Positions 45,879 through 54,340 of a stretch of 64,000 nucleotides of DNA are shown one piece after another. Source of the stretch: Micromonospora profundi (GTDB lineage: Bacteria; Actinomycetota; Actinomycetes; Mycobacteriales; Micromonosporaceae). Both the position numbers and the translations under genes were made by a program. Each line of letters starts with the position of its first letter. Position 1 is the stretch's first letter. The stretch covers positions 4,807,001 to 4,871,000 of the forward strand of contig NZ_JAATJK010000001.1 of the NCBI RefSeq assembly GCF_011927785.1. Direction: 5' to 3'. The notes beneath the pieces were generated by a model. It had not been told where the DNA came from and did no database searches. It saw nothing but the letters and a program-made list of their open reading frames with translations.

Positions 45879-46928
45879 GTGAAGGACCGGCTGGACGAGT
45901 ACCGGCGACGGCGGGACGCGACCCGTACGCCCGAGCCCGTGCCGACGCGCAGCCCCACACCGGCAGAGCCCGGCGAGGGCGAGGGCCGCTTCGTCATCCA
46001 GCAGCACCACGCCCGCAGCCTGCACTGGGATCTGCGCCTGGAGCACGAGGGGGTGCTGGCGTCCTGGGCGGTCCCCCGCGGCTTGCCCCGCGACCCCGGC
46101 CGCAACCACCTGGCCGTGCACACCGAGGACCACCCGATGGAGTACCTCGACTTCTCCGGCGAGATCCCCGCCGGCGAGTACGGCGGCGGCCGGATGGTCA
46201 TCCACGACCGGGGCACCTACCGCCGCGAGAAGTGGCGCGACGACGAGGTGATCGTGACCCTCGCAGGCGATCGGACCTCCGGCCGCTACGTGCTCTTCGC
46301 CACCGGCGGCAAGGACTGGATGGTCCGGCGCACCGACCCCGCGCCGTCCGGCTGGACGAGCATGCCGGACCTGGTCCGCCCCATGCACGCCACGCCGGCC
46401 ACCAGGCTCCCCCGCGACCGGGGCGACTGGGGCTACGAGCTGCGGTGGGACGGCGTGCGGGCCATGGCGTACGTCTCCGGCGGGCGGCTGCGGCTGCTCT
46501 CCGAGACCGACGAGGACATCACCGGCGGCTACCCGTGGCTGCGCGCGATGGCCGAGGCGCTGGCGCCCACCGAGGCGGTGTTCGACGGGGTGCTGGTCCG
46601 CATCGACGGCACCGGTCGGGTGCGCCCGGCCCGCCCGGCCAGCGGCAGCCGGGTTCCGGCCGGCGCCCAGTACCTGCTCGTGGACCTGCTGTGGCTTGAG
46701 GGCGTGAGCAGCGTCGACGTGCCGTACGCGCAACGCCGGGAACTCCTCGATGGGCTGGCCTTGACCGGCACGCACTGGCAGACTCCGGCGTGGTTCCCCG
46801 GCACCGGCGACGAGGCGCTACGTACCGGGCGTGAGCAGGGCCTGCCCGGTGTGATCGCCAAGCGGTTGGATTCGGTCTACGAGCCGGGCCGGCGCAGCCG
46901 ACGCTGGCAGAGCATCGACGCGGCCTGA
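45879..46928 (+). CDS. LigD-like protein: 3'-phosphoesterase domain fused to a catalytically degenerate ligase domain
   Basis: A 349-residue protein. Residues ~35-150 form the LigD 3'-phosphoesterase domain with its conserved residues (QQHHARSLHWDLRLEHEG, HTEDHP, GEIPAGEYGGG). Residues ~165-349 match the adenylation domain of ATP-dependent DNA ligases, but the lysine nucleophile of motif I (KWDG) is Arg (ELRWDGVR), the motif III Glu is Val (FDGVLV) and the motif IV Glu is Pro (LPGVIAKR). The OB-fold C terminus is absent. It should therefore process 3' ends but not seal nicks. It is coupled to thrC by a TGATG overlap, which is unusual company. The GTG start gives a normal N terminus. Confidence 0.85.
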   Translation: MKDRLDEYRRRRDATRTPEPVPTRSPTPAEPGEGEGRFVIQQHHARSLHWDLRLEHEGVLASWAVPRGLPRDPGRNHLAVHTEDHPMEYLDFSGEIPAGEYGGGRMVIHDRGTYRREKWRDDEVIVTLAGDRTSGRYVLFATGGKDWMVRRTDPAPSGWTSMPDLVRPMHATPATRLPRDRGDWGYELRWDGVRAMAYVSGGRLRLLSETDEDITGGYPWLRAMAEALAPTEAVFDGVLVRIDGTGRVRPARPASGSRVPAGAQYLLVDLLWLEGVSSVDVPYAQRRELLDGLALTGTHWQTPAWFPGTGDEALRTGREQGLPGVIAKRLDSVYEPGRRSRRWQSIDAA

Positions 46929-48133
46929 TGGCGAGGAGCGACGTGTACCTGACCCATCTGGACTGCCCGCGCTGCGGCCTGGAGTACGCCGCCGACACGG
47001 TGCAGAACCTCTGCGCATGCGGCTCCCCGCTGCTGGCCCGCTACGACCTGCCGGCGGTGGCGAAGGCGGTCGCCCCGGAGCGTTTCGGTCTGCGCCCGGC
47101 CGACCTGTGGCGCTACCGGGAGCTGCTGCCGGTCCGCGACCCTCGGCACGTCACCACGCTCGGCGAGGGCTGGACGCCGCTGCTGCGCGCCCCGGCGTAC
47201 GGCGCCGAGATCGGCATCGCGGACCTGATGGTCAAGGACGAGGGCCTGATCCCGACCGGCTCGTTCAAGGCGCGCGGCGCGGCGGTGGGCGTCAGCCGGG
47301 CGCGTGAGCTGGGCGTCGAGCGGATCGCGATGCCCACCAACGGCAACGCCGGTTCTGCCTGGGCGACGTACGCGGCGCGGGCCGGGATGGGCGCCACGAT
47401 CGTGATGCCACTGGCGGCGCCGACCATCTGCCGGCGCGAGTGCGTGGCCGCCGGTGCCGATCTGCGGTTGGTCGACGGGCTGATCAGCGACGCCGGCCGG
47501 CGGGTGGCCGAGCTGATCGCCGAGTCGGGCGGGGCGATCTTCGACGCCGGCACGCTGCGCGAGCCCTACCGGCTGGAGGGCAAGAAGACGATGGGGTACG
47601 AGATCGTCGAGCAGCTCGGCTGGCAGATCCCGGACGTGATCATCTATCCGACGGGCGGTGGGGTCGGGCTGATCGGCATCCACAAGGCGCTGCACGAGAT
47701 CCGGGAGCTGGGCTGGGTCGGCGACAAGCTGCCCCGGCTGGTGGCGGTGCAGTCGACGGGCTGCGCGCCGATCGTGCGGGCGTTCGCCGCCGGCGAGGAC
47801 CGGGCACGGCCGTGGGAGGACGCGCGCACAGTGGCGTTCGGCATCACAGTGCCGGCACCCCTGGGCGACGAGTTGATCCTGGCCGCGTTGCGGGAGTCGG
47901 CAGGCACCGCGGTGGCCGTCGACGACGTGGAGATCCTGGCCGACCTGCGCGACTTCGCGGCCCGCGAAGGGCTGTTGCTCTGCCCGGAGGGGGCGGCCTG
48001 CCTGACGGCGGCACGGCACCTGCGCGCCGGTGGCTGGATCCGCGCCGACGAGCGGGTGGTGGTGCTCAACACGGGCTCGGGTCTGAAGTATCCGGAGACG
48101 GTGGACGTCTCCGGCGTACCCGTGCTGACCTGA
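46928..48133 (+). CDS. thrC: Threonine synthase-like PLP enzyme
   Basis: A 401-residue PLP fold-type II enzyme. An N-terminal zinc-ribbon-like segment has CPRCG and CACG. The PLP lysine is in PTGSFKARG near residue 112, the phosphate-binding loop is TGGGVGLIG, and TNGNAGSA and LNTGSGLKYP are also typical of the threonine synthase group. The reaction is O-phospho-L-homoserine to threonine. Homologues outside the main thr operon are sometimes annotated as threonine synthase without proof, so the substrate is not certain. It is coupled to the LigD-like gene upstream and followed by a strong bidirectional hairpin. Confidence 0.85.
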   Translation: MARSDVYLTHLDCPRCGLEYAADTVQNLCACGSPLLARYDLPAVAKAVAPERFGLRPADLWRYRELLPVRDPRHVTTLGEGWTPLLRAPAYGAEIGIADLMVKDEGLIPTGSFKARGAAVGVSRARELGVERIAMPTNGNAGSAWATYAARAGMGATIVMPLAAPTICRRECVAAGADLRLVDGLISDAGRRVAELIAESGGAIFDAGTLREPYRLEGKKTMGYEIVEQLGWQIPDVIIYPTGGGVGLIGIHKALHEIRELGWVGDKLPRLVAVQSTGCAPIVRAFAAGEDRARPWEDARTVAFGITVPAPLGDELILAALRESAGTAVAVDDVEILADLRDFAAREGLLLCPEGAACLTAARHLRAGGWIRADERVVVLNTGSGLKYPETVDVSGVPVLT

Positions 48134-48136
48134 GCT

Positions 48137-48175
48137 GGTGGCACCGGCGGGCCGTGCGGCCGCGCCGGTGCCACC
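48137..48175. terminator. Bidirectional terminator between thrC and the pectate lyase gene
   Basis: ggtggcaccggcg and cgccggtgccacc are exact 13-bp arms around a 13-base loop that can itself pair. It stands between convergent genes, 4 bp after thrC and 8 bp after the lyase stop on the other strand. Confidence 0.8.
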
Positions 48176-48182
48176 GTGCTGG

Positions 48183-49559
48183 CTACTGGTAGGTGATGTC
48201 GGACGGTGAGTAGAAGCAGTTGACGCCGTCGGCGCCCTCACCGATCTTTGTCGGCTCGCTGCCCTTCGGCACGCCCTTGTACTTGACGCAGATCGAGGTC
48301 TCCCGGTCGGCGTCGCCGATGATCGTGATCCGGCTGAAGCGGGCGGTGTCGCCCCAGTTGGTGTTGATGCCGGCGATCGCGTCGGTGTCCCGGACGACCA
48401 CGTTGTCGATCACCACGTGTCGCTGGTACGACGTCGAGCAGTTGCCGCAGGCCCGGTAGAGCTTGCCGGCGTTCTCCACCCGGAAGTTCTTGATGTAGAC
48501 GGTGCCCGAGCCGTTGTGCTGGAAGACCTTGTCGCTGGCGGACCGGGCGCCACCGCCGTCGACGGTGTAGGTGGTGCCGCCGCGGAAGGTGGCGGCGTCC
48601 TCGCCGACGTCCTCCCACCACACGTTGATCAGGGTGCAGTTGCCCTCGCAGTGCACGCCGTCGCCGGCCGGCGCGCCGATGATCACGTTGCGCAGGGTGG
48701 CCCCGGCGGCCAGTTCGAACATCGGGTCCTGGCTCTCGCTCTGCCCACCGTCGCCGATGCCGTAGTAGCGCTTGAGTCCACCGTCGAAGGTGCCGGAGAC
48801 CGGGATCGTCGCGTCCACCTTCTGGCTGCCGGTGGGCGTCGGCCAGCCCGCGGGCGGCGCTGTGGTCGGGCCCGGCGTGGTGGGCGGTGCGCTGGTCGGA
48901 GGTGCGGTGGTGGCCGGCGGGGTGGTCGGGGTGCCACCGCCGGACGAGTCGACAGCCACGTCGTCGAAGCCGCCGCTGGCGTACGCGGTGACAAGGCCGA
49001 TCCGACCCGCACCGGACAGGCTGTTGCTGCCGGAGGCGATCTGGGTGCCGTTGACGAAGCCACGGATGGTGCTGCCGCTGGCCTCGATGCGCAGCGTGTA
49101 CCAGGTGCCGGTGCTGATGCCCAGCGACGCGGAGCCGATCGCTGTGATGCTGCTTCCGTTGACGGCCTGCAACTCGGCGCGGCCGGAGCCGAGCAGTGCC
49201 AGCCGGTACATCTTGGTGCTGCTTGTGGACCGGGCGGCCAGCCCGACCAGGGCACTGGACGAGCCGAAGCTCGCCGGGCGGACCCGGGCCTGCACGGAGT
49301 AGTTGGTCCAACTGGTGTCGCCTGCGAACTGCCGGGCCAACTCGCTGCCGGCGTTGCTCTGGTTGAACACGCCCGCGCTGTCGACAGCCCAGGTGCCACC
49401 CGACTTGGACCAGCCGGAGGCGTCGCCGTCGTTGAAGTTGTCGGTGAAGACAGTGGCCGCGAAGGCCGAGGTCATGCCCGCGACGAGGGCCGCGGTGGTC
49501 ACGCCGGCACCCACCGCCAGCAGCAGTGGTCGCCGGCCGGGGAGTCGTCTCTTCTGCAC
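48183..49559 (-). CDS. Secreted PL3-type pectate lyase with N-terminal beta-sandwich domain
   Basis: A 458-residue secreted enzyme that cleaves polygalacturonate by beta-elimination. The signal peptide (residues 1-34) ends in TSAFA. Residues ~35-210 form a concanavalin-like/GH16-associated domain (FTDNFNDGDASGW...TWYTLRIEA). A Pro/Thr linker follows (~215-250). The PL3 parallel beta-helix domain (~255-458) has NVIIGAPAGDGVHCEGNC, NVWWEDVGEDAATF, DKVFQHNGSGTV and ETSICVKYKG, where the conserved Lys-Arg/Asp residues of the family lie. GTG 49559 has AAGGAGG upstream. A 16-bp palindrome at 49707 may be its operator. Confidence 0.92.
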   Translation of the reverse strand: MQKRRLPGRRPLLLAVGAGVTTAALVAGMTSAFAATVFTDNFNDGDASGWSKSGGTWAVDSAGVFNQSNAGSELARQFAGDTSWTNYSVQARVRPASFGSSSALVGLAARSTSSTKMYRLALLGSGRAELQAVNGSSITAIGSASLGISTGTWYTLRIEASGSTIRGFVNGTQIASGSNSLSGAGRIGLVTAYASGGFDDVAVDSSGGGTPTTPPATTAPPTSAPPTTPGPTTAPPAGWPTPTGSQKVDATIPVSGTFDGGLKRYYGIGDGGQSESQDPMFELAAGATLRNVIIGAPAGDGVHCEGNCTLINVWWEDVGEDAATFRGGTTYTVDGGGARSASDKVFQHNGSGTVYIKNFRVENAGKLYRACGNCSTSYQRHVVIDNVVVRDTDAIAGINTNWGDTARFSRITIIGDADRETSICVKYKGVPKGSEPTKIGEGADGVNCFYSPSDITYQ

Positions 49560-49706
49560 AGTTGTCCTCCTTGGCGCATGTGGTGGTGGTCCCTCGACCG
49601 TCCGTACGGGGACGTGCGGCAGGACGTGCTGCCCTGGCGGGGGGATCGGTGTGCTCTCCCCGTCGGAGGCCCGGCTCCGGGACGGGTGAAGCGGGATCAA
49701 AGCCGT

Positions 49707-49722
49707 GGGAAAGGGCTTTCCC
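49707..49722 (-). promoter_or_regulatory. LacI-type operator candidate upstream of the pectate lyase
   Basis: GGGAAAG and CTTTCCC form exact arms around GG, 148 bp before the lyase GTG. The form resembles LacI-family sites controlling plant-polymer genes, with central CTTTCC-like halves. The regulator is not in view. Confidence 0.5.
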
Positions 49723-49815
49723 GCCCCCCTTGAGGCTAGGACTGCCCAACCACCACCGTCAATGGATTGCGCTTGCAGGTCTGTTGCAGGATTTGCGCCC
49801 GCAGACGGGCCTCGA

Positions 49816-51612
49816 TCAGTAGCTGTCCGGCTCGGTCAGCCGCCAGGCAGCGTTGATCAGACCGACGTGCGACAGCGCCTGGGGCGTGTTGCCGAGCTGC
49901 GTCCCGGTGTCCATGTCGATCTGCTCGCTGAACAGGCCCACGTCGTTGGCGAACCCGACCACCCGCTCGAACAGCTCCGTGGCCCGCTTCCGCTCACCTG
50001 CGATCACGAGGCACTCCACCAGCCAGAACGAGCACAGCAGGAAGCCGCCGGGGTCTGTCGTCCACCGCCGGACCAGGCCGTCGTCGGAGCCCAGCTCCCG
50101 GGCGATCATCTCGATGGTCGCCCGCATCCGCGGATCGGTGGCCGGCAGAAAATGCGCCACCGGCAGGATCAGCGCCGAGGCGTCCAGCTCCGACGAGCCG
50201 AACGCGCCTGTGAACGCGCCGATCCGGTCGTTCCACCCCTCGCGCAGCACCGCGTCGCGGATGTCGTCGCGGACCGCCGCCCAACGGCCCGGGTCGGCCC
50301 GGTCACCCAGCCGGTCGGCGAGCCGCACCGCGTGGTCCATCGCCAGCCAGCAGAGCACTTTTGACGACAGGTAGTGGCGCTCCTCGTCGCGGGTCTCCCA
50401 CATGCCCCGGTCCGGCAGCCGCCACGTCGCGGCGACCTGCTCGGTCAGCCCGAGCACCATCTCGCCCAACTCATCCTCGAAGGTCGCGCCGAGATAGTCA
50501 CGCAGCCGCCACACCGCCGAGGTGACCTCACCGGGCACGTCGAGCTGGCGCTGCCGCCACGCGTCGTTGCCGATCCGGACCGGCCAGCTGTCGCGGTACC
50601 CACGCAGGTGCGTGCACTGATGCTCGGACAGGTCACGCTCACCCTCCAGCCCGAAGAGCACGGGCACCGGCTCGTCGCCGATCCGGCCGATCGAGCGGGC
50701 CGCCCAGGCGAACAGGCGCGACGTCTCGTCCGGGCAGGCCGCCACCCAGAGCGCGCGCATTGTCAACGAGAAGTCCCGCAGCCAGGAGAAGCGGTAGTCG
50801 TAGTTGCGGTCGCCGCCGATCTGCTCCGGCAACGACGTCGTCAACGCCGCGGCGACCGCGCCGCTGCGGGCGTAGGTGAGGCCGGTCAGCACCGTGGCGC
50901 TGTGCCGGACCAGTTCGGGGTACCGGCCGGAGTAGGAGTGCGTCTGCCGGTACGCCTCCCACGCCCGCGTCGTCTCGTCGAGCGCGGTCAGCGGGTCGAG
51001 TCGGACCGGCGGAGCCCCGTACGTCTCGCCGAACGCCACGTCCATTCCGAGCACCTGCCCGGCGGAGATCTCGAACTCGTGGGTCACCCGGCCCCGGTCG
51101 GGTCGCAGCGGTAGGTCACCGGCGCGCAACACGAGCACCACAGGGCCGGCGCCGGCCAGCACCCCGCCGTCCGGCTGTTCGTGCAGGTACGGCGTGAGCA
51201 GGCCGTACTCGGGTCGCGGCGCGAAGTCCAACGCCATCCGTACCCGCCCGGACAGCCCTTCGACGACCCGGACCAGCACGGCGGGCGAGTTCATCCCCAA
51301 CTGGTGGGCACGCGCGCCGGTCTCGGCGGCCAGCGCGTCGGTGACCGCCACGCTGCCCTGCGGCGTGTGGTGCACAGTCCGCAGCACAAGCGTGTCCGGC
51401 CGGTACGCCCGCTCCACCCGGTGGCCGGGGCCACCCGCCCCGGCCGGGGCCAACCGGAAGTGCCCAGCGCTCGGGTCGAGCAGCCGGCCAAACACGGACG
51501 CTCCGTCGAACCGGCTCGGGCACCACCAGTCCACGGATCCGTCCTTACCGACAAGCGCACCGGAGCGGGCATCCGAGAGGAACGCGTAATCGGAGATCGG
51601 CGGCTGCTCCAC
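49816..51612 (-). CDS. GH15-family glycoside hydrolase (trehalase/glucoamylase type)
   Basis: A 598-residue cytosolic enzyme without signal peptide. It starts with ISDYAFLSDARSGALVGKDGSVDWWC and has the family's GGDRNYDYRFSWLRD segment near residue 260, a catalytic Glu in the WETRDEERHYLSSK region and the C-terminal LGNTPQALSHVGLINAA. This layout is that of actinobacterial GH15 proteins, several of which are trehalases; maltooligosaccharide hydrolysis is the alternative. The frame extends to 51840 but there overlaps the cupin gene; GTG 51612 gives the expected N terminus. It lies 28 bp after the cupin stop, so co-transcription is likely. Confidence 0.92.
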   Translation of the reverse strand: MEQPPISDYAFLSDARSGALVGKDGSVDWWCPSRFDGASVFGRLLDPSAGHFRLAPAGAGGPGHRVERAYRPDTLVLRTVHHTPQGSVAVTDALAAETGARAHQLGMNSPAVLVRVVEGLSGRVRMALDFAPRPEYGLLTPYLHEQPDGGVLAGAGPVVLVLRAGDLPLRPDRGRVTHEFEISAGQVLGMDVAFGETYGAPPVRLDPLTALDETTRAWEAYRQTHSYSGRYPELVRHSATVLTGLTYARSGAVAAALTTSLPEQIGGDRNYDYRFSWLRDFSLTMRALWVAACPDETSRLFAWAARSIGRIGDEPVPVLFGLEGERDLSEHQCTHLRGYRDSWPVRIGNDAWRQRQLDVPGEVTSAVWRLRDYLGATFEDELGEMVLGLTEQVAATWRLPDRGMWETRDEERHYLSSKVLCWLAMDHAVRLADRLGDRADPGRWAAVRDDIRDAVLREGWNDRIGAFTGAFGSSELDASALILPVAHFLPATDPRMRATIEMIARELGSDDGLVRRWTTDPGGFLLCSFWLVECLVIAGERKRATELFERVVGFANDVGLFSEQIDMDTGTQLGNTPQALSHVGLINAAWRLTEPDSY

Positions 51613-51640
51613 CCGCCGGGGGTACCCGGTCGAGGATCGA

Positions 51641-52030
51641 TCAGGCCGGCGGCTCGTCCTTGCCGGCGGCCTCGGCCTCGTCGGCCTCCTCCTTGGTGTG
51701 GTGCACGGCCTTGTCGGCGTGCTCCGGCGGGCCGTAGACCGTGTAGAGCACGAGCGGGTTCGGGCCGGTGTTGACGAAGTTGTGCTTGGTGCCGGACGGT
51801 ACGACGACCAGGTCGCCCGCGACGACCTCCCGCTTCGCACCGGCGACCCGGGCCTCGCCGGTGCCGCTGACGAAGGTCAGGATCTGGTCGATGCCCTCGT
51901 GCACCTCCTCGCCGATCTCCCCACCCGGCGGGATCGTCATGATCACCAGCTGGGTGTGGTCCCCGGTCCACAGCACCCGCCGGAAGTCCGGGCTCTTCTC
52001 GGCGACTGTCGCAATCGTGAAATGCTCCAT
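51641..52030 (-). CDS. Cupin-domain protein
   Basis: A 129-residue single-domain cupin. The first motif reads GEEVHEGIDQILTFVSGTGE (His and Glu metal ligands) and the second GDLVVVPSGTKHNFVNTG. The acidic tail (KEEADEAEAAGKDE) is probably disordered. Such small cupins bind a metal and may be isomerases or sensors; no specific role can be named. It precedes the GH15 gene on the same strand, which may hint at sugar handling. Confidence 0.85.
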   Translation of the reverse strand: MEHFTIATVAEKSPDFRRVLWTGDHTQLVIMTIPPGGEIGEEVHEGIDQILTFVSGTGEARVAGAKREVVAGDLVVVPSGTKHNFVNTGPNPLVLYTVYGPPEHADKAVHHTKEEADEAEAAGKDEPPA

Positions 52031-52293
52031 GGTCCGCTCATACCCCGTTCGACGGCTCGTCACGCCGGGACTGGCAAATGGTGGAATTCCCCACGGCCGG
52101 CGGGTTTGCATCCGTGCGGAACGGGGATCGACCACCCTGACCGGCGCTAGTTGCCGGCCGAGCCAGGTCCCCGCTGGCGTACCGCCGAAACGGCTGCGAT
52201 GGTGGGAGACGGCCAGAGCGCGGCGACGTTCCGACCACGTGTCGAACGGCGCCGTGCGCTCGTCTGCAGGGCCGGTCCGCGCGACCGCGTCGG
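52031..52293. other. 263-bp spacer between the cupin and sulfotransferase genes
   Basis: I see no gene and no clear hairpin. It should contain the promoter of the cupin-GH15 unit on the minus strand. Confidence 0.4.
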
Positions 52294-53187
52294 TCAGGCG
52301 TCGCGGTGCAGCCAGTCGAGCAGGTCGGGCGGCGCGAGGGCTGCCGTACGGGCGCGGTAGCGGGCCAGGCCGGCCGCGTCCAGCAGATCCCGGCCCTGAC
52401 CGGAGCGGCCCTGACGGAAGAACGCGCCACGGTCCCGCAGTACGCCGCGCGTGTCCGGAACGAGGAGGTCGGCGCGCTCCCGCATCCGGCCGAAGGTGGC
52501 AGCCTCCACAAGCTCGGGCCAGCGCCCGGCGGGCACCGCGAAGCCCCACCGGTCGGCCAGCAAGCGCATCTGCCCGCCGAGGTCGGCCTGGAGATCGTCG
52601 TAGTGCACCAACTCGACGTTCGGCTCGTGCCGGCGGGCCCAGGCGTCGCTCAGGTGCCACAGCACGCCGGGCAGCGAGTCCAACTCGGCACGGGGGTCCA
52701 CCTCGCGGTCGACCCAGCTCGGCAGCCACTGCTCCACCGGGAGGCGCTTCCGAGGTGGCCCGACCGGGGCAGGCTGACCGGTCAGCTCGGCGAGGCGGGC
52801 CCGGTCCAGGTTGCCGGCCTGGTGATAGAGGGACACTGCCATGTCCAGCGGGTGCCGGGCCACCACCACGTAGTGCACCCGGGGATCGAGTGGCACCCCG
52901 TCCAACGGGGTGTGCGTCTTGATGAACCGTCGGTGCGGCTGGGCTGCCAACCGGCCGTAGACAGCGTCGCGAGGCTCGACCAGCCAGTCCAGCCAGGGGG
53001 ACAGCTCGGTCAGCGGCGCCGGCAGGTCCGGGGTGCCAAACACCAGCAGCGCGCAGATCATCTGCATCCAGGTGGTGCCGCTCTTGGACCGGGTGCTGAT
53101 CACGATGTCACCGTCGCGGAACGGGAACCCGACCCAGCGGGCGCTGTCCTCGTCCTCGGAACGGTAGCGGTGGGCTGGCGCGATCAC
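52294..53187 (-). CDS. Sulfotransferase
   Basis: A 297-residue cytosolic enzyme of the PAPS-dependent sulfotransferase fold. The 5'-phosphosulfate loop reads STRSKSGTTWMQM near residue 32, the 3'-phosphate site YVVVARHPLDMAVSLYHQ near residue 105, and a catalytic His fits KTHTPLDG. A late RGVLRDRGAFFRQG segment matches the C-terminal PAPS loop. The acceptor substrate is unknown. GTG 53187 stands six bases after TACGCT, so the mRNA is probably leaderless. It is divergent from the Beta-like gene. Confidence 0.9.
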   Translation of the reverse strand: MIAPAHRYRSEDEDSARWVGFPFRDGDIVISTRSKSGTTWMQMICALLVFGTPDLPAPLTELSPWLDWLVEPRDAVYGRLAAQPHRRFIKTHTPLDGVPLDPRVHYVVVARHPLDMAVSLYHQAGNLDRARLAELTGQPAPVGPPRKRLPVEQWLPSWVDREVDPRAELDSLPGVLWHLSDAWARRHEPNVELVHYDDLQADLGGQMRLLADRWGFAVPAGRWPELVEAATFGRMRERADLLVPDTRGVLRDRGAFFRQGRSGQGRDLLDAAGLARYRARTAALAPPDLLDWLHRDA

Positions 53188-53193
53188 CGGACG

Positions 53194-53199
53194 AGCGTA
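53194..53199 (-). promoter_or_regulatory. -10 element for leaderless sulfotransferase transcript
   Basis: TACGCT on the minus strand, ending six bases before the GTG, consistent with transcription starting at the start codon. No ribosome binding site. Confidence 0.45.
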
Positions 53200-53248
53200 G
53201 TCGGCGAACCGACAGTCAGGCAGCGGGTTTTCCCGTCGACGGTTGGGA

Positions 53249-53273
53249 AGGCATGCGAATGCCTGGCTAGATT
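53249..53273 (+). promoter_or_regulatory. Promoter and palindromic operator of the Beta-like gene
   Basis: AGGCAT and ATGCCT form a perfect inverted repeat around GCGA (53249-53264) immediately upstream of a TAGATT -10 hexamer (53268-53273). That hexamer ends five bases before the ATG at 53279, so the transcript should be leaderless. A protein bound to the palindrome would block the promoter. Confidence 0.5.
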
Positions 53274-53278
53274 GAATT

Positions 53279-54337
53279 ATGGTGCCCGCCCACGGGGGCC
53301 GGGCGGCGCAACCGGTCTACCGCCCCATCCTCGCCAGCCACCGACGCGGCGAACTGGAGGCGTTGAACCACGTCGACTCCGCAGCCGCCCCTCTGCTCGC
53401 GCCGATCCTGGAGATCAGCGTCGCCGACCGCTCCACGATGGACGTTCTGCGTCGACTGCCGGCCGGTCTGCTGCCGGCCGTCGACGTCACCGACCTGCCC
53501 GACGTGGCCGACACGGAAATGGTTCGTTGGGGCGTACCGCTGATGCCCGTGATCGGGCTCGCGGAGAGCGACAGGCGGCTGGTCGCGCACGGCGCGGCGG
53601 CCCGGGAGTACGCCGGGCGGGCGCTGATCCGGCTGCGCGCCGCCCGGGACCGGGCGGGGCCGGACGCGAGCACCACAGCTGTCGAACGGATCTGGCGGTT
53701 CACCGGGCTGGCACCGGAGCAGTGCGACCTGCTTGTGGACGCAGGTGACGTGTGCTGCGCGGCAGACGTGCGGGTGGCCGAGCCACGGGTACGGCGGCTG
53801 CTGGGCTGGGCCCGCCGCCACGCCTGGCACTCGGTCACCGTGGCGGCCGGCGGGATGCCGCCCACCCTGTCCCGGCTGCCCAGCGACGAGCCCGTCCGGT
53901 TGGACCGCTGGGACTGGCAGCTCTGGCGGCGACTGACCGACACCGGGGTCGACTACGGCGACTACGGCGTCGGTCCGGCCACACCTGGCAATGGTGACCC
54001 CGGCGACCGGCTGCCCACAGTGCGCTACACAGCTGACGGCGGCTGGTGGGTCTACCGCTGGTCGCGGCGAGGTGGGCGGGGCGACGACCGGTTCGCCGAC
54101 CTGTGCCGCACGCTGGTGGCGGCACCGCACTGGCCGAGCACCGGCGCCGCGTTCTCGTGGGGCGACCACGAGCTGCTGCGCCGGGCCCGCCGAGGTGCCG
54201 GCGCCGGGTCGACCGCCAACTGGGCGGCGTGGAGCACGTCGCACCACCTGGCGCACGTGCTCGCCGCGCTGACCCGCCCGGACAACGACACGGCGCCCGG
54301 GTGGGTCCCGCCGCAGCGGGGACGATCGCCCAGGTAG
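53279..54337 (+). CDS. Beta family protein (phage T4 Beta-like)
   Basis: A 352-residue soluble protein. The opening VYRPILASHRRGELEALNHV followed by LAPILEI is characteristic of the Beta-protein family, named after phage T4 and found in mobile and defence-related gene sets of bacteria. The C terminus (W-HLAHVLAAL) also matches the family's layout. Function is not established. The TAGATT -10 before the ATG suggests a leaderless mRNA, and a palindrome covers the promoter. The gene ends three bases from the convergent HesB-like gene. Confidence 0.72.
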   Translation: MVPAHGGRAAQPVYRPILASHRRGELEALNHVDSAAAPLLAPILEISVADRSTMDVLRRLPAGLLPAVDVTDLPDVADTEMVRWGVPLMPVIGLAESDRRLVAHGAAAREYAGRALIRLRAARDRAGPDASTTAVERIWRFTGLAPEQCDLLVDAGDVCCAADVRVAEPRVRRLLGWARRHAWHSVTVAAGGMPPTLSRLPSDEPVRLDRWDWQLWRRLTDTGVDYGDYGVGPATPGNGDPGDRLPTVRYTADGGWWVYRWSRRGGRGDDRFADLCRTLVAAPHWPSTGAAFSWGDHELLRRARRGAGAGSTANWAAWSTSHHLAHVLAALTRPDNDTAPGWVPPQRGRSPR

Positions 54338-54340
54338 GAG

